From: a virus
IMG/VR virus record: IMGVR_UViG_3300045738_000107
Span: 1-31,519 of that record
Reading direction: 5' to 3' (one strand)
Length of the DNA: 31,519 bases
This document shows positions 8,383-14,785 of this stretch, one piece after another; within the stretch, counting starts at the first letter, position 1, and every line of letters begins with the position of its first letter. The notes beneath the pieces were generated by a model. The model had not been told where the DNA came from. It made no database searches and worked only from the letters and a program-made list of their open reading frames with translations. Position numbers and translations under genes: made by a program.

Positions 8383-8929
8383 CCAAGAACCCTCCGGCCT
8401 TGACCGCCTCGACGATGATCTGGCGAACAGCTTCGGCATCCACCTGGGCACACTCGACAACGACCTTCGACTCGATCCCGTCCGTATGTTCCTTGATGTC
8501 ATCGAGATCGAAGTCGGTGTTCCACTCTTCCAGATCCTGCGCCATCGAGTCGAGCATCTCTGCAAGTCCCTCGCTCTGAGCATCGAGATCACTCAGCAGT
8601 TCCTTGAGCTGCTCTTCGTTCTTGGACGCCATCGCACCAATCGGATCAATGGTCGCCAGGAGTAGATCGGCCTCGGCCTCGTTGACATCGAGAACGAGAA
8701 CGGGCCACTCGGTTGCGTCATCCATCTCGGTGCGAAGGTGTCCGTCGATCAGCTCCAGGCCGTCGTCCGTCTCGCGAGCAATCAACGCCCCAGCGATGCC
8801 GACCTCATCGAGAACGCCACCGAGCGCCTTGCGTTGATCGGCTGGATGCTCTCGCCAGTTCTTCGGGTTCGCCTTCAGCTCGGAGGCTGGGACGCGGCGC
8901 AGTTCCTTGACTCGATCTCTCCAGTTCAT
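8363..8929 (-). CDS. ParB/Srx-domain protein, possible DpdB-like partner
   Basis: This 188-residue protein starts with a ParB N-terminal/sulfiredoxin-like domain: LKANPKNWREHP (18-29), then LELIDGHLR (58-66), where GHLR is the ParB box II position (usually GHRR or GERR). The second half is acidic and helical. Many phages carry such proteins without a known role. Here it directly precedes dpdA, with a 20-base overlap. In bacterial dpd islands DpdB is a ParB/Srx-type ATPase that works with DpdA, so a DpdB-like role is an attractive inference, not shown by sequence. The start has GAGGAG five bases upstream. Confidence 0.85.
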   Translation of the reverse strand: MNWRDRVKELRRVPASELKANPKNWREHPADQRKALGGVLDEVGIAGALIARETDDGLELIDGHLRTEMDDATEWPVLVLDVNEAEADLLLATIDPIGAMASKNEEQLKELLSDLDAQSEGLAEMLDSMAQDLEEWNTDFDLDDIKEHTDGIESKVVVECAQVDAEAVRQIIVEAVKAGGFLDAVKIR

Positions 8930-8979
8930 TCTATCTCCTCTTGAGTTTGACGAGCCACTTCGCTGCGTCTTCGATCACT

Positions 8980-9471
8980 TTATCCTCGCTCTTTTGCGCG
9001 ATCTTCGATCCATTGTTCAGCTTCCCGAAGACACGTCTGCGGGGCATCACCGAAGCAGTTTAGGATCTCTTGCATGATGGCTTCGGCAGCATCTATATCC
9101 TCGTCCATATTCAACCCATCAGAACGCAACTGCGATTCCTTGTCTGTAAACAGGGCTTCAGACAGATCGGATGCCGCTTCATCCACCATCATCGAGATCG
9201 CCATACGCACGCCATGTATGAGATTGATCGTCGAACGAATCAACTCTTCCAGCAGCTTGTTGTCGATGTCTTGATTGTCGCCATTGTATTCAGAGAGAAG
9301 ATACGCACCGAGGTCGAGCGCCTCTTCGTGCGCTTCAATGATGGCGCGATTGCCAACCCACTCGGGTCCGTACTTTACGCGACCACGGCGCAGCTTCTCT
9401 TCCATCTCTCGGATCGGATCAATCTGTTCTTCGATCAGATCGGTATGGTCTTCTGGATCATAGTTCTCCAT
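8980..9471 (-). CDS. Hypothetical acidic helical protein, possibly MazG-like
   Basis: A 163-residue acidic protein. Residues about 27-60, KLRRGRVKYGPEWVGNRAIIEAHEEALDLGAYLL, resemble phage proteins of the all-alpha NTP pyrophosphohydrolase (MazG-like) type, in which a Glu-rich helix (EAHEEALD) binds magnesium. Only one such helix is clear, so enzymatic function is uncertain; a house-cleaning nucleotidase would fit a phage that remodels its guanine pool. The ATG at 9471 follows GGGAGATAACG and overlaps the end of the RuvC-like gene by 14 bases. Confidence 0.7.
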   Translation of the reverse strand: MENYDPEDHTDLIEEQIDPIREMEEKLRRGRVKYGPEWVGNRAIIEAHEEALDLGAYLLSEYNGDNQDIDNKLLEELIRSTINLIHGVRMAISMMVDEAASDLSEALFTDKESQLRSDGLNMDEDIDAAEAIMQEILNCFGDAPQTCLREAEQWIEDRAKERG

Positions 9472-9940
9472 CGTTATCTCCCAGTTCTCTCAATCCAAGT
9501 GAAAGAGTCCAGAGCGCATCGGCAGCGTCTTCCGAATCGGTATGACCGAAGGCGGTGCAAGCGCGAGCGAGCATCGCAGGCTTGCCCGCGTTGCCCTTGC
9601 CGGTAGCGTGCTTCTTGATCGTTCCGATGGGAAGACCGCGAAACGGAATCGAACGCCCTTCGCAGAACTCCGACAGTACGCCGAGGAACCCGCCGTATAT
9701 ATGCGCGGCGTTGCCGGATCGGTGCGCCTGAGCTGCAACCTCCTCGAAGAAGATCACCACGTCTTCGGGTTCGTCGATCAGATCACAGAGGAAGCGCCGG
9801 AACCGAAGGAAGCGCATCCCGCCGCCTTCGTGTCGCCTGGGTGAGAAGTCTGCAACGCCCGAGTGCGAGGCTCGCACCTTCGAGTCATTCGTGTAGGCGT
9901 ATCCGGTCTTCGTCCCGAGGTCGAGGCCGATAACTCGCAT
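9458..9940 (-). CDS. RuvC-like Holliday junction resolvase
   Basis: A 160-residue RNase H-fold nuclease. MRVIGLDLGTKTGYAY gives the first catalytic Asp (D7), IFFEEVAAQ gives E66/E67, and the C-terminal SEDAADAL gives D138 and D141, the D-E-D-D set of RuvC-type resolvases. It would resolve branched DNA before packaging. The frame is open up to 10198, but residues before MRVIG are a shadow of the helicase gene; the true ATG at 9940 overlaps the helicase stop (TGATG) with a GGGGG motif just upstream. Confidence 0.87.
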   Translation of the reverse strand: MRVIGLDLGTKTGYAYTNDSKVRASHSGVADFSPRRHEGGGMRFLRFRRFLCDLIDEPEDVVIFFEEVAAQAHRSGNAAHIYGGFLGVLSEFCEGRSIPFRGLPIGTIKKHATGKGNAGKPAMLARACTAFGHTDSEDAADALWTLSLGLRELGDNDGEL

Positions 9941-10944
9941 CAGTCCCCCTTGCAGAATCGACCACGCGCAAAGTCGCGGAAGAGTGCGCCGATGCTGCCG
10001 CTCCGAGTCGAGCGCGAATAGGGAATGTCCACGTCTACCACGTCCTCGACATCGGTGGAGTTGATTCGGATCACCACGTCGGCAAGGTACTCTAGTGAGC
10101 GGCCTTTGACATGACCTTGCGCGGCCAGCTCGGAAACGATCAGCCAACCGATGCGCCCTTCCGTCGAGCGTCTGGAGTTCATGGCCCAGGATGACCAATC
10201 GCGAAGCAATCGCCAGTAGGCGTTGTCGCCTCCTTCGCTCTGTCCCATGTCCACGATCCGGTTGATCGAGTCGAGGACGATCAAGAGTTTCGTGTCGGTC
10301 GGTTCGATCTCCTTCTCGATCTCATCATAGAGTCCGTCGATGCTGATGCCGGTCGTGACGTTGGCGATCTTCATCCGGCTCGCAACCTGCTCGTCGATCT
10401 TGCCCATGTAGTTCAGGAGTCGAAGCCCGATGTGAGCGCGACTCATCTCGGCGTTGACATAGACCACGCGCCAACCCGCTCGGGCCGATTCGATTCCGCA
10501 GGACAGCGACATCAGGCTCTTGCCGACCTTCGGCTGTCCAGCCATGACCGTGACGCCGACGCCACCCAACCCGGCGAGGATCTCATCGACTGAAGCGCAG
10601 CCGGTTGGATAGTGCGGCGAGGCATCGAAGATGGGCTCGTTGACTTCCTGCCATTCAAGCGGGGCAAGTGTCGCTCCCTTCGCAGATCGAAGTTCAGCCA
10701 GGAGTCGGTTCCCCGGCATCGCGTGATAGCGGCCTTCGATGGAGTAGACCATGCTGCGAAGTTCATCGCTATCGCTATTCTGATCGGCCTCGAAGTCGCG
10801 CAACCATGTTTCGACGCCATGCGGCTTGACTGCATTCTTGAACCACCACGCAAGCATCTCATCGTTTTCGAGATACTTCCGCAGCGTGCTGACCATCGTT
10901 GCAGCTTCGAGCTTCTCTTCTGCTTTCTGGATCTCTTCTCTCAT
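9940..10944 (-). CDS. DnaB/RecA-like replicative helicase
   Basis: A 334-residue RecA-fold ATPase with Walker A GQPKVGKS (136-143), a Walker B strand LLIVLDSINR and a sensor-like LIVSELAAQGHVKGRSLEYLADVVIRI. This layout matches phage DnaB-type or RadA/KaiC-type helicases encoded next to an O-like initiator. The first 110 residues are a helical N-terminal region. ATG 10944 is preferred over the ATG at 11013: it has AGGGGG upstream, and the extra 23 residues overlap a candidate small membrane-protein frame. It may be loaded by the O-like protein, as in lambda, although lambda recruits host DnaB. Confidence 0.85.
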   Translation of the reverse strand: MREEIQKAEEKLEAATMVSTLRKYLENDEMLAWWFKNAVKPHGVETWLRDFEADQNSDSDELRSMVYSIEGRYHAMPGNRLLAELRSAKGATLAPLEWQEVNEPIFDASPHYPTGCASVDEILAGLGGVGVTVMAGQPKVGKSLMSLSCGIESARAGWRVVYVNAEMSRAHIGLRLLNYMGKIDEQVASRMKIANVTTGISIDGLYDEIEKEIEPTDTKLLIVLDSINRIVDMGQSEGGDNAYWRLLRDWSSWAMNSRRSTEGRIGWLIVSELAAQGHVKGRSLEYLADVVIRINSTDVEDVVDVDIPYSRSTRSGSIGALFRDFARGRFCKGD

Positions 10945-11038
10945 CGTGCCCCCTGTTGTTGGTTTCAATTCCAGCTCGCGTTGCCCAACCAGCGACAAAC
11001 GAAACCGAAGCAATCAACCACGCGACGATCCAAGTCAC
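10859..11038 (-). CDS. Candidate small membrane protein (59 aa) overlapping helicase start
   Basis: A GTG start at 11038 overlaps the stop of the O-like gene as GTGA. The first 25 residues, VTWIVAWLIASVSFVAGWAT and on, form one clean transmembrane helix followed by a hydrophilic basic tail. A GAGG motif lies 10 bases upstream. This helix explains the 90 bases between the O-like stop and the helicase ATG, which otherwise code for nothing. The last 28 codons overlap the helicase gene in another frame, which lowers confidence. Small single-helix proteins at this place are common in phages; function unknown. Confidence 0.4.
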   Translation of the reverse strand: MTWIVAWLIASVSFVAGWATRAGIETNNRGHDERRDPESRREARSCNDGQHAAEVSRKR

Positions 11039-11853
11039 AGACCGAACGCCTCGGCGAAGTCCTCGGGCGAGTCCTTCTCTCTCGTATCTTCTTGGCCCTT
11101 GAGTTCCTCCATCGCCTGCGATTCGACCCACGCGACTGCCCTGCGAATCTCGTCGGGCTTCACGTTGCGGAACCAGTTGACGCAAGACCGAACCGGCGAC
11201 TTGTATCCCTTGGCGAGTATCACCGGCTCGATCATCAGGAACCACGCTTGCACCTGATCGGCAGAGTAGAGCGCGCCGCCTGGACGGATGGCGATCAGGG
11301 TGGCGATCTTCTGCTTCGTCAGTCGAGGCTTGAGCCGACCGAAATGGATGCCCATCTCTCTTGTCTTGTTTATCTCTCTATTGTATGCCCCCTCCTGGGG
11401 GTAAGTTCTTCCCCCCTCCTGGGGGTAAGTTGTGGTCAGGAGGGGGGAAGTTGGCGACTTACCCCTTCTAGGGGGGATGTTAGTCTCTGAACTTGCCCCC
11501 TGTGTGGGGTAAGTTGGTCGGCCTCGGATCAACCACTTCCGGTGATCCTTCTTGATCGACAGGGTGGCGATGCGACCTTGCCCGCCCTTCTCGATTCGGA
11601 TGATGTTCTTGGCTTCGAGGGAACGGAGTAGCGAAGGGATCTTGTTTCTCGGGATCGCGGTCAGCTCGGCGAGCTGCGAGGCGGCGATGCGGTCCTTCTT
11701 CTTCTGCCAGCCGTAGGTCTTGCGGATCAACGCCAGGACGACGGCCATCTCGCGACCGCCCAGATTCACGCGACAGAGCGCCTCTAGCAGCTCGTCAGCG
11801 ATCTTTGTGTAACCGTCTTCCAGTTGTGGCGTCGATGATCTAAGTGCGGGCAC
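11035..11853 (-). CDS. Replication initiator, phage O-like N-terminal domain
   Basis: A 272-residue protein. Residues 11-100 match the phage replication protein O N-terminal winged-helix domain: EDGYTKIADELLEALCRVNL, VLALIRKTYGW and a recognition-helix region ASQLAELTAIPRNKIPSLLRSL. This domain binds origin iterons in lambda. Residues about 115-160 are a low-complexity linker with the repeats TYPTQG, TYPQEGG and TYPQEGA, encoded by the iteron-like DNA repeats described separately. The C-terminal part likely contacts the helicase. The start is GTG at 11853 with a weak ribosome site; it overlaps the XRE-like gene by 14 bases. Confidence 0.87.
   Translation of the reverse strand: MPALRSSTPQLEDGYTKIADELLEALCRVNLGGREMAVVLALIRKTYGWQKKKDRIAASQLAELTAIPRNKIPSLLRSLEAKNIIRIEKGGQGRIATLSIKKDHRKWLIRGRPTYPTQGASSETNIPPRRGKSPTSPLLTTTYPQEGGRTYPQEGAYNREINKTREMGIHFGRLKPRLTKQKIATLIAIRPGGALYSADQVQAWFLMIEPVILAKGYKSPVRSCVNWFRNVKPDEIRRAVAWVESQAMEELKGQEDTREKDSPEDFAEAFGL
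11388..11515 (+). repeat. Iteron-like repeats in the initiator gene, candidate replication origin
   Basis: Four related 20-base units lie inside the O-like gene. CCCCCTCCTGGGGGTAAGTT occurs twice exactly (11388-11407 and 11412-11431, 24-base period). An inverted, diverged copy covers 11456-11476, and a fourth direct copy with CCCCCTGTGTGGGGTAAGTT covers 11496-11515. Each has a C-run/G-run dyad followed by TAAGTT. Lambda places its ori iterons in the same linker of gene O, so these are good candidates for the initiator-binding origin. An alternative is a purely protein-level repeat. Confidence 0.6.
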
Positions 11854-12064
11854 GGCGCGTTCTTAGGATATCCTCTCGGCGTCGGTCCCCGACGAGATCG
11901 AATAATGTGATCTCTGGAGCCGCTCGCATGATCTTGAAAGCGGTGAAGGCGCTGGTCCCTTCGCCGTTCTTGATGGCGTTGATTCGGGTCTGGGAGACGC
12001 CCGATATGCTCTCGAACTCCTCCTCTGTAATGGCGTTGATGGCGAGATAGTCGGCGAGTGTCAT
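11840..12064 (-). CDS. Small XRE/Cro-like transcription regulator
   Basis: A 74-residue protein with one helix-turn-helix: MTLADYLAINAITEEEFESISGVSQTRINAIKNGEGTSAF, where ISGVSQTRINAIKNGE is the turn and recognition helix of the XRE/Cro family. It probably binds the operator-like sites just upstream and sets the balance between the leftward and rightward units. ATG 12064 is chosen because the domain starts there. A -10 hexamer TATACT ends 10 bases before it, so its mRNA would be leaderless or nearly so. No repressor-type C-terminal or RecA-cleavage domain is present. Confidence 0.8.
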   Translation of the reverse strand: MTLADYLAINAITEEEFESISGVSQTRINAIKNGEGTSAFTAFKIMRAAPEITLFDLVGDRRREDILRTRRART

Positions 12065-12073
12065 GGGGTTTAG

Positions 12074-12097
12074 AGTATAGCCCAGTTCCGGGTACAA
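12074..12097 (-). promoter_or_regulatory. Leftward promoter -10 with operator-like site O1
   Basis: On the minus strand ACCCGGAACTGGGC (12093-12080) is followed directly by the -10 hexamer TATACT (12079-12074). Transcription would start near 12067, a few bases before the ATG at 12064. A good -35 at 17-base spacing is not evident. TTGTAC lies only 12 bases from the -10, so activation by a bound regulator is possible. Confidence 0.55.
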
Positions 12098-12110
12098 ATC
12101 AGAGGTGCTA

Positions 12111-12134
12111 TTGAACCCGATTCCGGGCTATACT
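12111..12134 (+). promoter_or_regulatory. Rightward promoter -10 with operator-like site O2
   Basis: ACCCGATTCCGGGC (12115-12128) is followed directly by TATACT (12129-12134), the mirror image of the leftward site. The two sites form an imperfect inverted repeat, 17 of 22 matches, centred near 12105. This should drive the early rightward genes starting at 12173 and be repressed when the XRE-like protein fills O2. Confidence 0.55.
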
Positions 12135-12142
12135 TTCAGGGC

Positions 12143-12168
12143 TCTGCATTCCGCAGACGGAGGCAATT
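12143..12168 (+). promoter_or_regulatory. Leader hairpin plus GGAGGCAA ribosome site before the ATPase gene
   Basis: TCTGC (12143-12147) pairs with GCAGA (12153-12157) across a 5-base loop, directly before CGGAGGCAATT. It is the first of a series of leaders in the rightward unit that combine a hairpin with GGAGGCAA. Confidence 0.5.
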
Positions 12169-12172
12169 CATT

Positions 12173-12988
12173 ATGACGAACTATCTGAATCGCGTGGCGA
12201 CTGGCGTCACGCCTCGACCCTTGCGAGTGGCCATCACCGGGCATCCTGGTTCCGGCAAGACCACATTGGCAACCGGCGCTCCGAAGTGTCTTGTGATGCC
12301 GGTCGAAGAAGGACTCGGGATTACGGGAGCGACGGCGCTTCCTGCTCCCAAGTCTTTCGACGATGTGATCGGTCAGCTCATCGAGCTGTCGAAGGAGGAT
12401 CACGACTTCGGAACCTTGGTTGTCGATGCCATCGACGGCATCGAGCCCTTCATCTTCGAGAACATCGTGGCCGAGGCGAAGCCAACGAAGGCGGGGCCGA
12501 TCAAGACTGTCGCCGACATCGGCTTCAACAAAGGCTATGTCGAGGCCGATGCCTACTGGGTCCGACTCTTCAAGGCGCTCGACTATCTGCGCGCCGAGAA
12601 GAACATGAACATCGTGGTGATCTCGCACGTCGCGACGGTCTACTACGATGACCCGACGCTGGGCTCCTACTTCCGGTTCGAGCCCAACCTCCACAAGAGG
12701 ACGGTTCCGTTCCTGACGAAGTGGGCCGATGTGATCGGCTACCTCGACATCGAGCGAACGCTGACCGAGAAGGGCAGCGACCGCCGCACGATCACGACAG
12801 CGATGGCTTCACAGACGCGATGGCTTCACATCACCGACCAAGGACCGTTCATTGCCAAGAACCGATTCGGCATCAGCGGCCCCCTGGAGATCCCAGTCGA
12901 GAACGGATGGACCGTTCTCCGCAACGAGGTCGCTGCGGCATACAAGTCCAAGGCACCGAAGAAGACGAAGAAGAAGGAGGCAGCATGA
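12173..12988 (+). CDS. Sak4-like AAA ATPase (recombination)
   Basis: A 271-residue RecA-fold ATPase with Walker A GHPGSGKT (23-30), a Walker B strand FGTLVVDAIDGIE and an IVVISHV sensor strand. The pattern fits the phage AAA_24/Sak4 family, whose members assist single-strand annealing together with an SSB-type protein. The next gene is such a protein and the one after is a nuclease, giving a full recombination set. The C-terminus is Lys-rich (KSKAPKKTKKKEAA). Its stop overlaps the next ATG (ATGA). It is the first gene after the rightward promoter. Confidence 0.85.
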   Translation: MTNYLNRVATGVTPRPLRVAITGHPGSGKTTLATGAPKCLVMPVEEGLGITGATALPAPKSFDDVIGQLIELSKEDHDFGTLVVDAIDGIEPFIFENIVAEAKPTKAGPIKTVADIGFNKGYVEADAYWVRLFKALDYLRAEKNMNIVVISHVATVYYDDPTLGSYFRFEPNLHKRTVPFLTKWADVIGYLDIERTLTEKGSDRRTITTAMASQTRWLHITDQGPFIAKNRFGISGPLEIPVENGWTVLRNEVAAAYKSKAPKKTKKKEAA

Positions 12989-13500
12989 GCGAAACATTCG
13001 ATATCGACCTGTCCAACGTGGACACCAGTTCAACAGGCGGAGGCGGGTGGTCCGCATTCCCGAGCGGCGAATACCGAGCGATGATTACGAGGGCCGAGGT
13101 CAGCGACACCCGAGCGGGCACAGGCAAGCGCCTCGCTCTGGAGTTCACGATCCTCTCCGACGATGATCTGAACGGTCGCAAACACTGGGAGGGCTTGAAC
13201 ATCGTGAACCCGAGCGAGGTCGCGCAGCGCATCGCGCACGAACATCTCGCAATGCTCGCAGATGCCGCAGGGCTGGAGCGCGACTTCCTCAAGACCAAAG
13301 GCACCGGAGCCCTCGAAGGCAAGGTCGTCTTGGCTCAGATCGCCAAGGTGAAGGCGAAGGAAAGCCAGATCGAGTTCGCGGACAAGGATGGCTTCGAGAA
13401 CGTCGTGCGTTCCTACAGCGCGACGGGCGGCGGAGCAACGGAGGCGAAGACGAAGCAACCCGCGTCGAAGCCTGCCGTGTCGGACGACATTCCTTTTTAG
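12985..13500 (+). CDS. DUF669-type ssDNA-binding-like protein
   Basis: A 171-residue protein of the phage DUF669 type: FPSGEYRAMITRAEVSDT, RLALEFTILSDDDLNGRKHWEGLNI, and a lysine-rich middle. The acidic tip SDDIPF resembles the C-terminal partner-binding tip of bacterial SSB, and DUF669 proteins usually take the SSB place beside Sak4. ATG 12985 sits in ATGA with the upstream stop and has GGAGGCAGC before it; the frame is open further upstream, but that part is a shadow. Binding single-stranded DNA is inferred from family and tip. Confidence 0.82.
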   Translation: MSETFDIDLSNVDTSSTGGGGWSAFPSGEYRAMITRAEVSDTRAGTGKRLALEFTILSDDDLNGRKHWEGLNIVNPSEVAQRIAHEHLAMLADAAGLERDFLKTKGTGALEGKVVLAQIAKVKAKESQIEFADKDGFENVVRSYSATGGGATEAKTKQPASKPAVSDDIPF

Positions 13501-13527
13501 AACCTCGCCCTGTTGGGGGTGAGGGCT

Positions 13528-13599
13528 GGCGAGGGGATGGGAGCGCGATTGGGTTGCCTCCGGGTTGCGCTCCCTCCCTCGCCGGTTTTATACCGGAGG
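13528..13599 (+). other. Long intergenic stem-loop and second hairpin at the ribosome site
   Basis: GGCGAGGGGATGGGAGCGC (13528-13546) pairs with 13567-13583 through 16 base pairs and one small internal loop, around a 20-base loop. It is followed by GGTTTTATACC, where CCGGT/ACCGG forms a second hairpin that reaches into the GGAGG of the next gene. The short T-run makes an attenuating terminator possible; a leader that controls translation is the other reading. Confidence 0.6.
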
Positions 13600-13603
13600 C
13601 AAC

Positions 13604-14356
13604 ATGAACGAATTGGAACAGACGAGACTTCGCGTCCCCGAGATCGAGCAGCGGATCGACGAGGCGCTGACGCAAAACGAGAAGGCGAAGGAGCGGGCGA
13701 GTATCAAGAACCCGCCCCGCGTGGATCGCATGAGCGCATCGGGTCGCTGCTACCGAGAGCGATGGTTCACATTCCGAGGCTTCGAGATGGACGAGCGCGG
13801 AGGCTTCGCATCGAACCCGAGACTGCTTCGCATCTTCAGACTCGGCCACGCCATCGAGGACGAAGTGGTTCGGCTCTTGGGGGAGGCGGGCTTCGTCGTC
13901 AAGGATCAACAGCTCGAAGTCGGCGCAGGCGAATGGCTCGGTCACATCGACGGGCTGATCGACATGGGCCGAGGCGGGATTCCCGATTGGTGCTTGTTGG
14001 AGATCAAGAGCGCGAACGCTTCGCGCTTCGAGTTGTTGAGCGAACTCGATTCGTATGAGACTTGGAACGCGGGCTATGCCTCACAGATCCACGCCTATCT
14101 CCACCACTTGAATGTCTCGGATGCCATCGTGATCGTCTACAACAAGAACACCTCCGAGCTGTATGTCGAGCGCATCCTTTACGATCTCGATGCGGCGATG
14201 CAGCTTGAGAAGGAGAACGCCCTGGTGACTGCCGAGGGCAACGTCCCGCCACCGAGACCCGCCGAGGCGAGGAGTCAATACTGCGCCTTCTGTAAGTGGT
14301 GCGACCTCCAGCAGACCTGCTGGGGCGGTGCGGTCGATGTCGAGTTCGATGATTGA
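13604..14356 (+). CDS. Cas4/RecB-like PD-(D/E)XK exonuclease
   Basis: A 250-residue nuclease. The active site appears as H82 (RLGHAIEDE), D116 (GHIDGLID), E133 and K135 (LLEIKSAN), followed by a YASQIHAYL helix. Four cysteines, C49 (SGRCYRERWF) and C227, C230, C233/C239 (YCAFCKWCDLQQTC), could bind a 4Fe-4S cluster as in Cas4 and AddB. It likely resects DNA ends for the Sak4 and SSB-like partners. ATG 13604 follows CCGGAGGCAAC; upstream residues in the frame are not coding. It is not linked to any CRISPR array. Confidence 0.86.
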   Translation: MNELEQTRLRVPEIEQRIDEALTQNEKAKERASIKNPPRVDRMSASGRCYRERWFTFRGFEMDERGGFASNPRLLRIFRLGHAIEDEVVRLLGEAGFVVKDQQLEVGAGEWLGHIDGLIDMGRGGIPDWCLLEIKSANASRFELLSELDSYETWNAGYASQIHAYLHHLNVSDAIVIVYNKNTSELYVERILYDLDAAMQLEKENALVTAEGNVPPPRPAEARSQYCAFCKWCDLQQTCWGGAVDVEFDD

Positions 14357-14361
14357 GTCGA

Positions 14362-14380
14362 GATGGACTTCGCGTCCATC
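14362..14380 (+). other. Intergenic hairpin after the nuclease gene
   Basis: GATGGAC and GTCCATC form a perfect 7-base-pair stem around TTCGC. It starts six bases after the nuclease stop and has no T-run, so it is more likely an mRNA stability or processing element than a terminator. Confidence 0.5.
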
Positions 14381-14440
14381 GCTACCCCCCGCTGGACTGG
14401 CCCACCAGCTCGACGAAACGGGCCGCCTGGAGGCAACGAC

Positions 14441-14776
14441 ATGACACGACACGAAGAGATGCGGCGATCCTGCCAAGCGTTCCACGGGGAACATCCCGAG
14501 GTCTGGAAGTTGTTCGTTCGATTCACGATGGAGAAAGTCGCGCTCGGATACGACAACTTCGGAGCGAAGGCGGTGATGGAGCGAATCCGCTGGGAGACAT
14601 CGGCAGGCGGTGACGATCCCGAACTGAAGATCGGAAACAATCACACCGCCTTCTATGCTCGCCGCTTCAACCGGCTGAACCCAGACCTCGGCGACGGCGA
14701 GTTCTTCCGCCTGCGCGAACAGACATCACACTATGCTCCCGCAACCGGATTGTCGGAGTTCGTCGTCACCCGCTAG
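14441..14776 (+). CDS. Conserved phage hypothetical protein
   Basis: A 111-residue protein: HPEVWKLFVRFTMEKVALGYDNFGAKAVMERIRWET, then KIGNNHTAFYARRFNRLNPDLGDGEFFRLREQ. I recognise this layout (VWxxFxxFT, IRWET, NNHxxxYARxF) from many phage early regions, but no function is known to me. It lies after the recombination genes, so DNA metabolism is possible. The start ATG follows CTGGAGGCAACGAC; the frame is open upstream to 14363 without a ribosome site. Confidence 0.8.
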   Translation: MTRHEEMRRSCQAFHGEHPEVWKLFVRFTMEKVALGYDNFGAKAVMERIRWETSAGGDDPELKIGNNHTAFYARRFNRLNPDLGDGEFFRLREQTSHYAPATGLSEFVVTR

Positions 14777-14785
14777 ACTCGCCGG

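Noticed and set aside
8383-8592. Extended N-terminus of the DpdA-like protein
   Set aside because: The 70 extra residues are the ParB gene read out of frame; the ATG at 8382 has a strong GGAGGG site.
9941-10198. Extended N-terminus of the RuvC-like protein
   Set aside because: Arg-rich shadow of the helicase gene; the RuvC fold starts at the ATG at 9940.
10612-11490. A 292-residue plus-strand frame
   Set aside because: It runs opposite the helicase and initiator genes and has no ribosome site or motifs.
11840-12064. Evidence for a temperate lifestyle from the XRE-like gene
   Set aside because: No integrase, excisionase or attachment site was found, and Cro-like regulators also occur in lytic phages; left undecided.
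12074-12134. TTGTAC/TTGAAC as -35 boxes
   Set aside because: They lie only 12 bases from the -10 hexamers, too close for a normal sigma-70 promoter; more likely part of the operator sites.
12128-12694. A 188-residue minus-strand frame opposite the Sak4-like gene
   Set aside because: Antisense shadow; it would also cross the divergent promoter region.
13604-14356. Cas4-like nuclease as part of a CRISPR system
   Set aside because: No repeats or other cas genes occur; neighbours are phage recombination genes.
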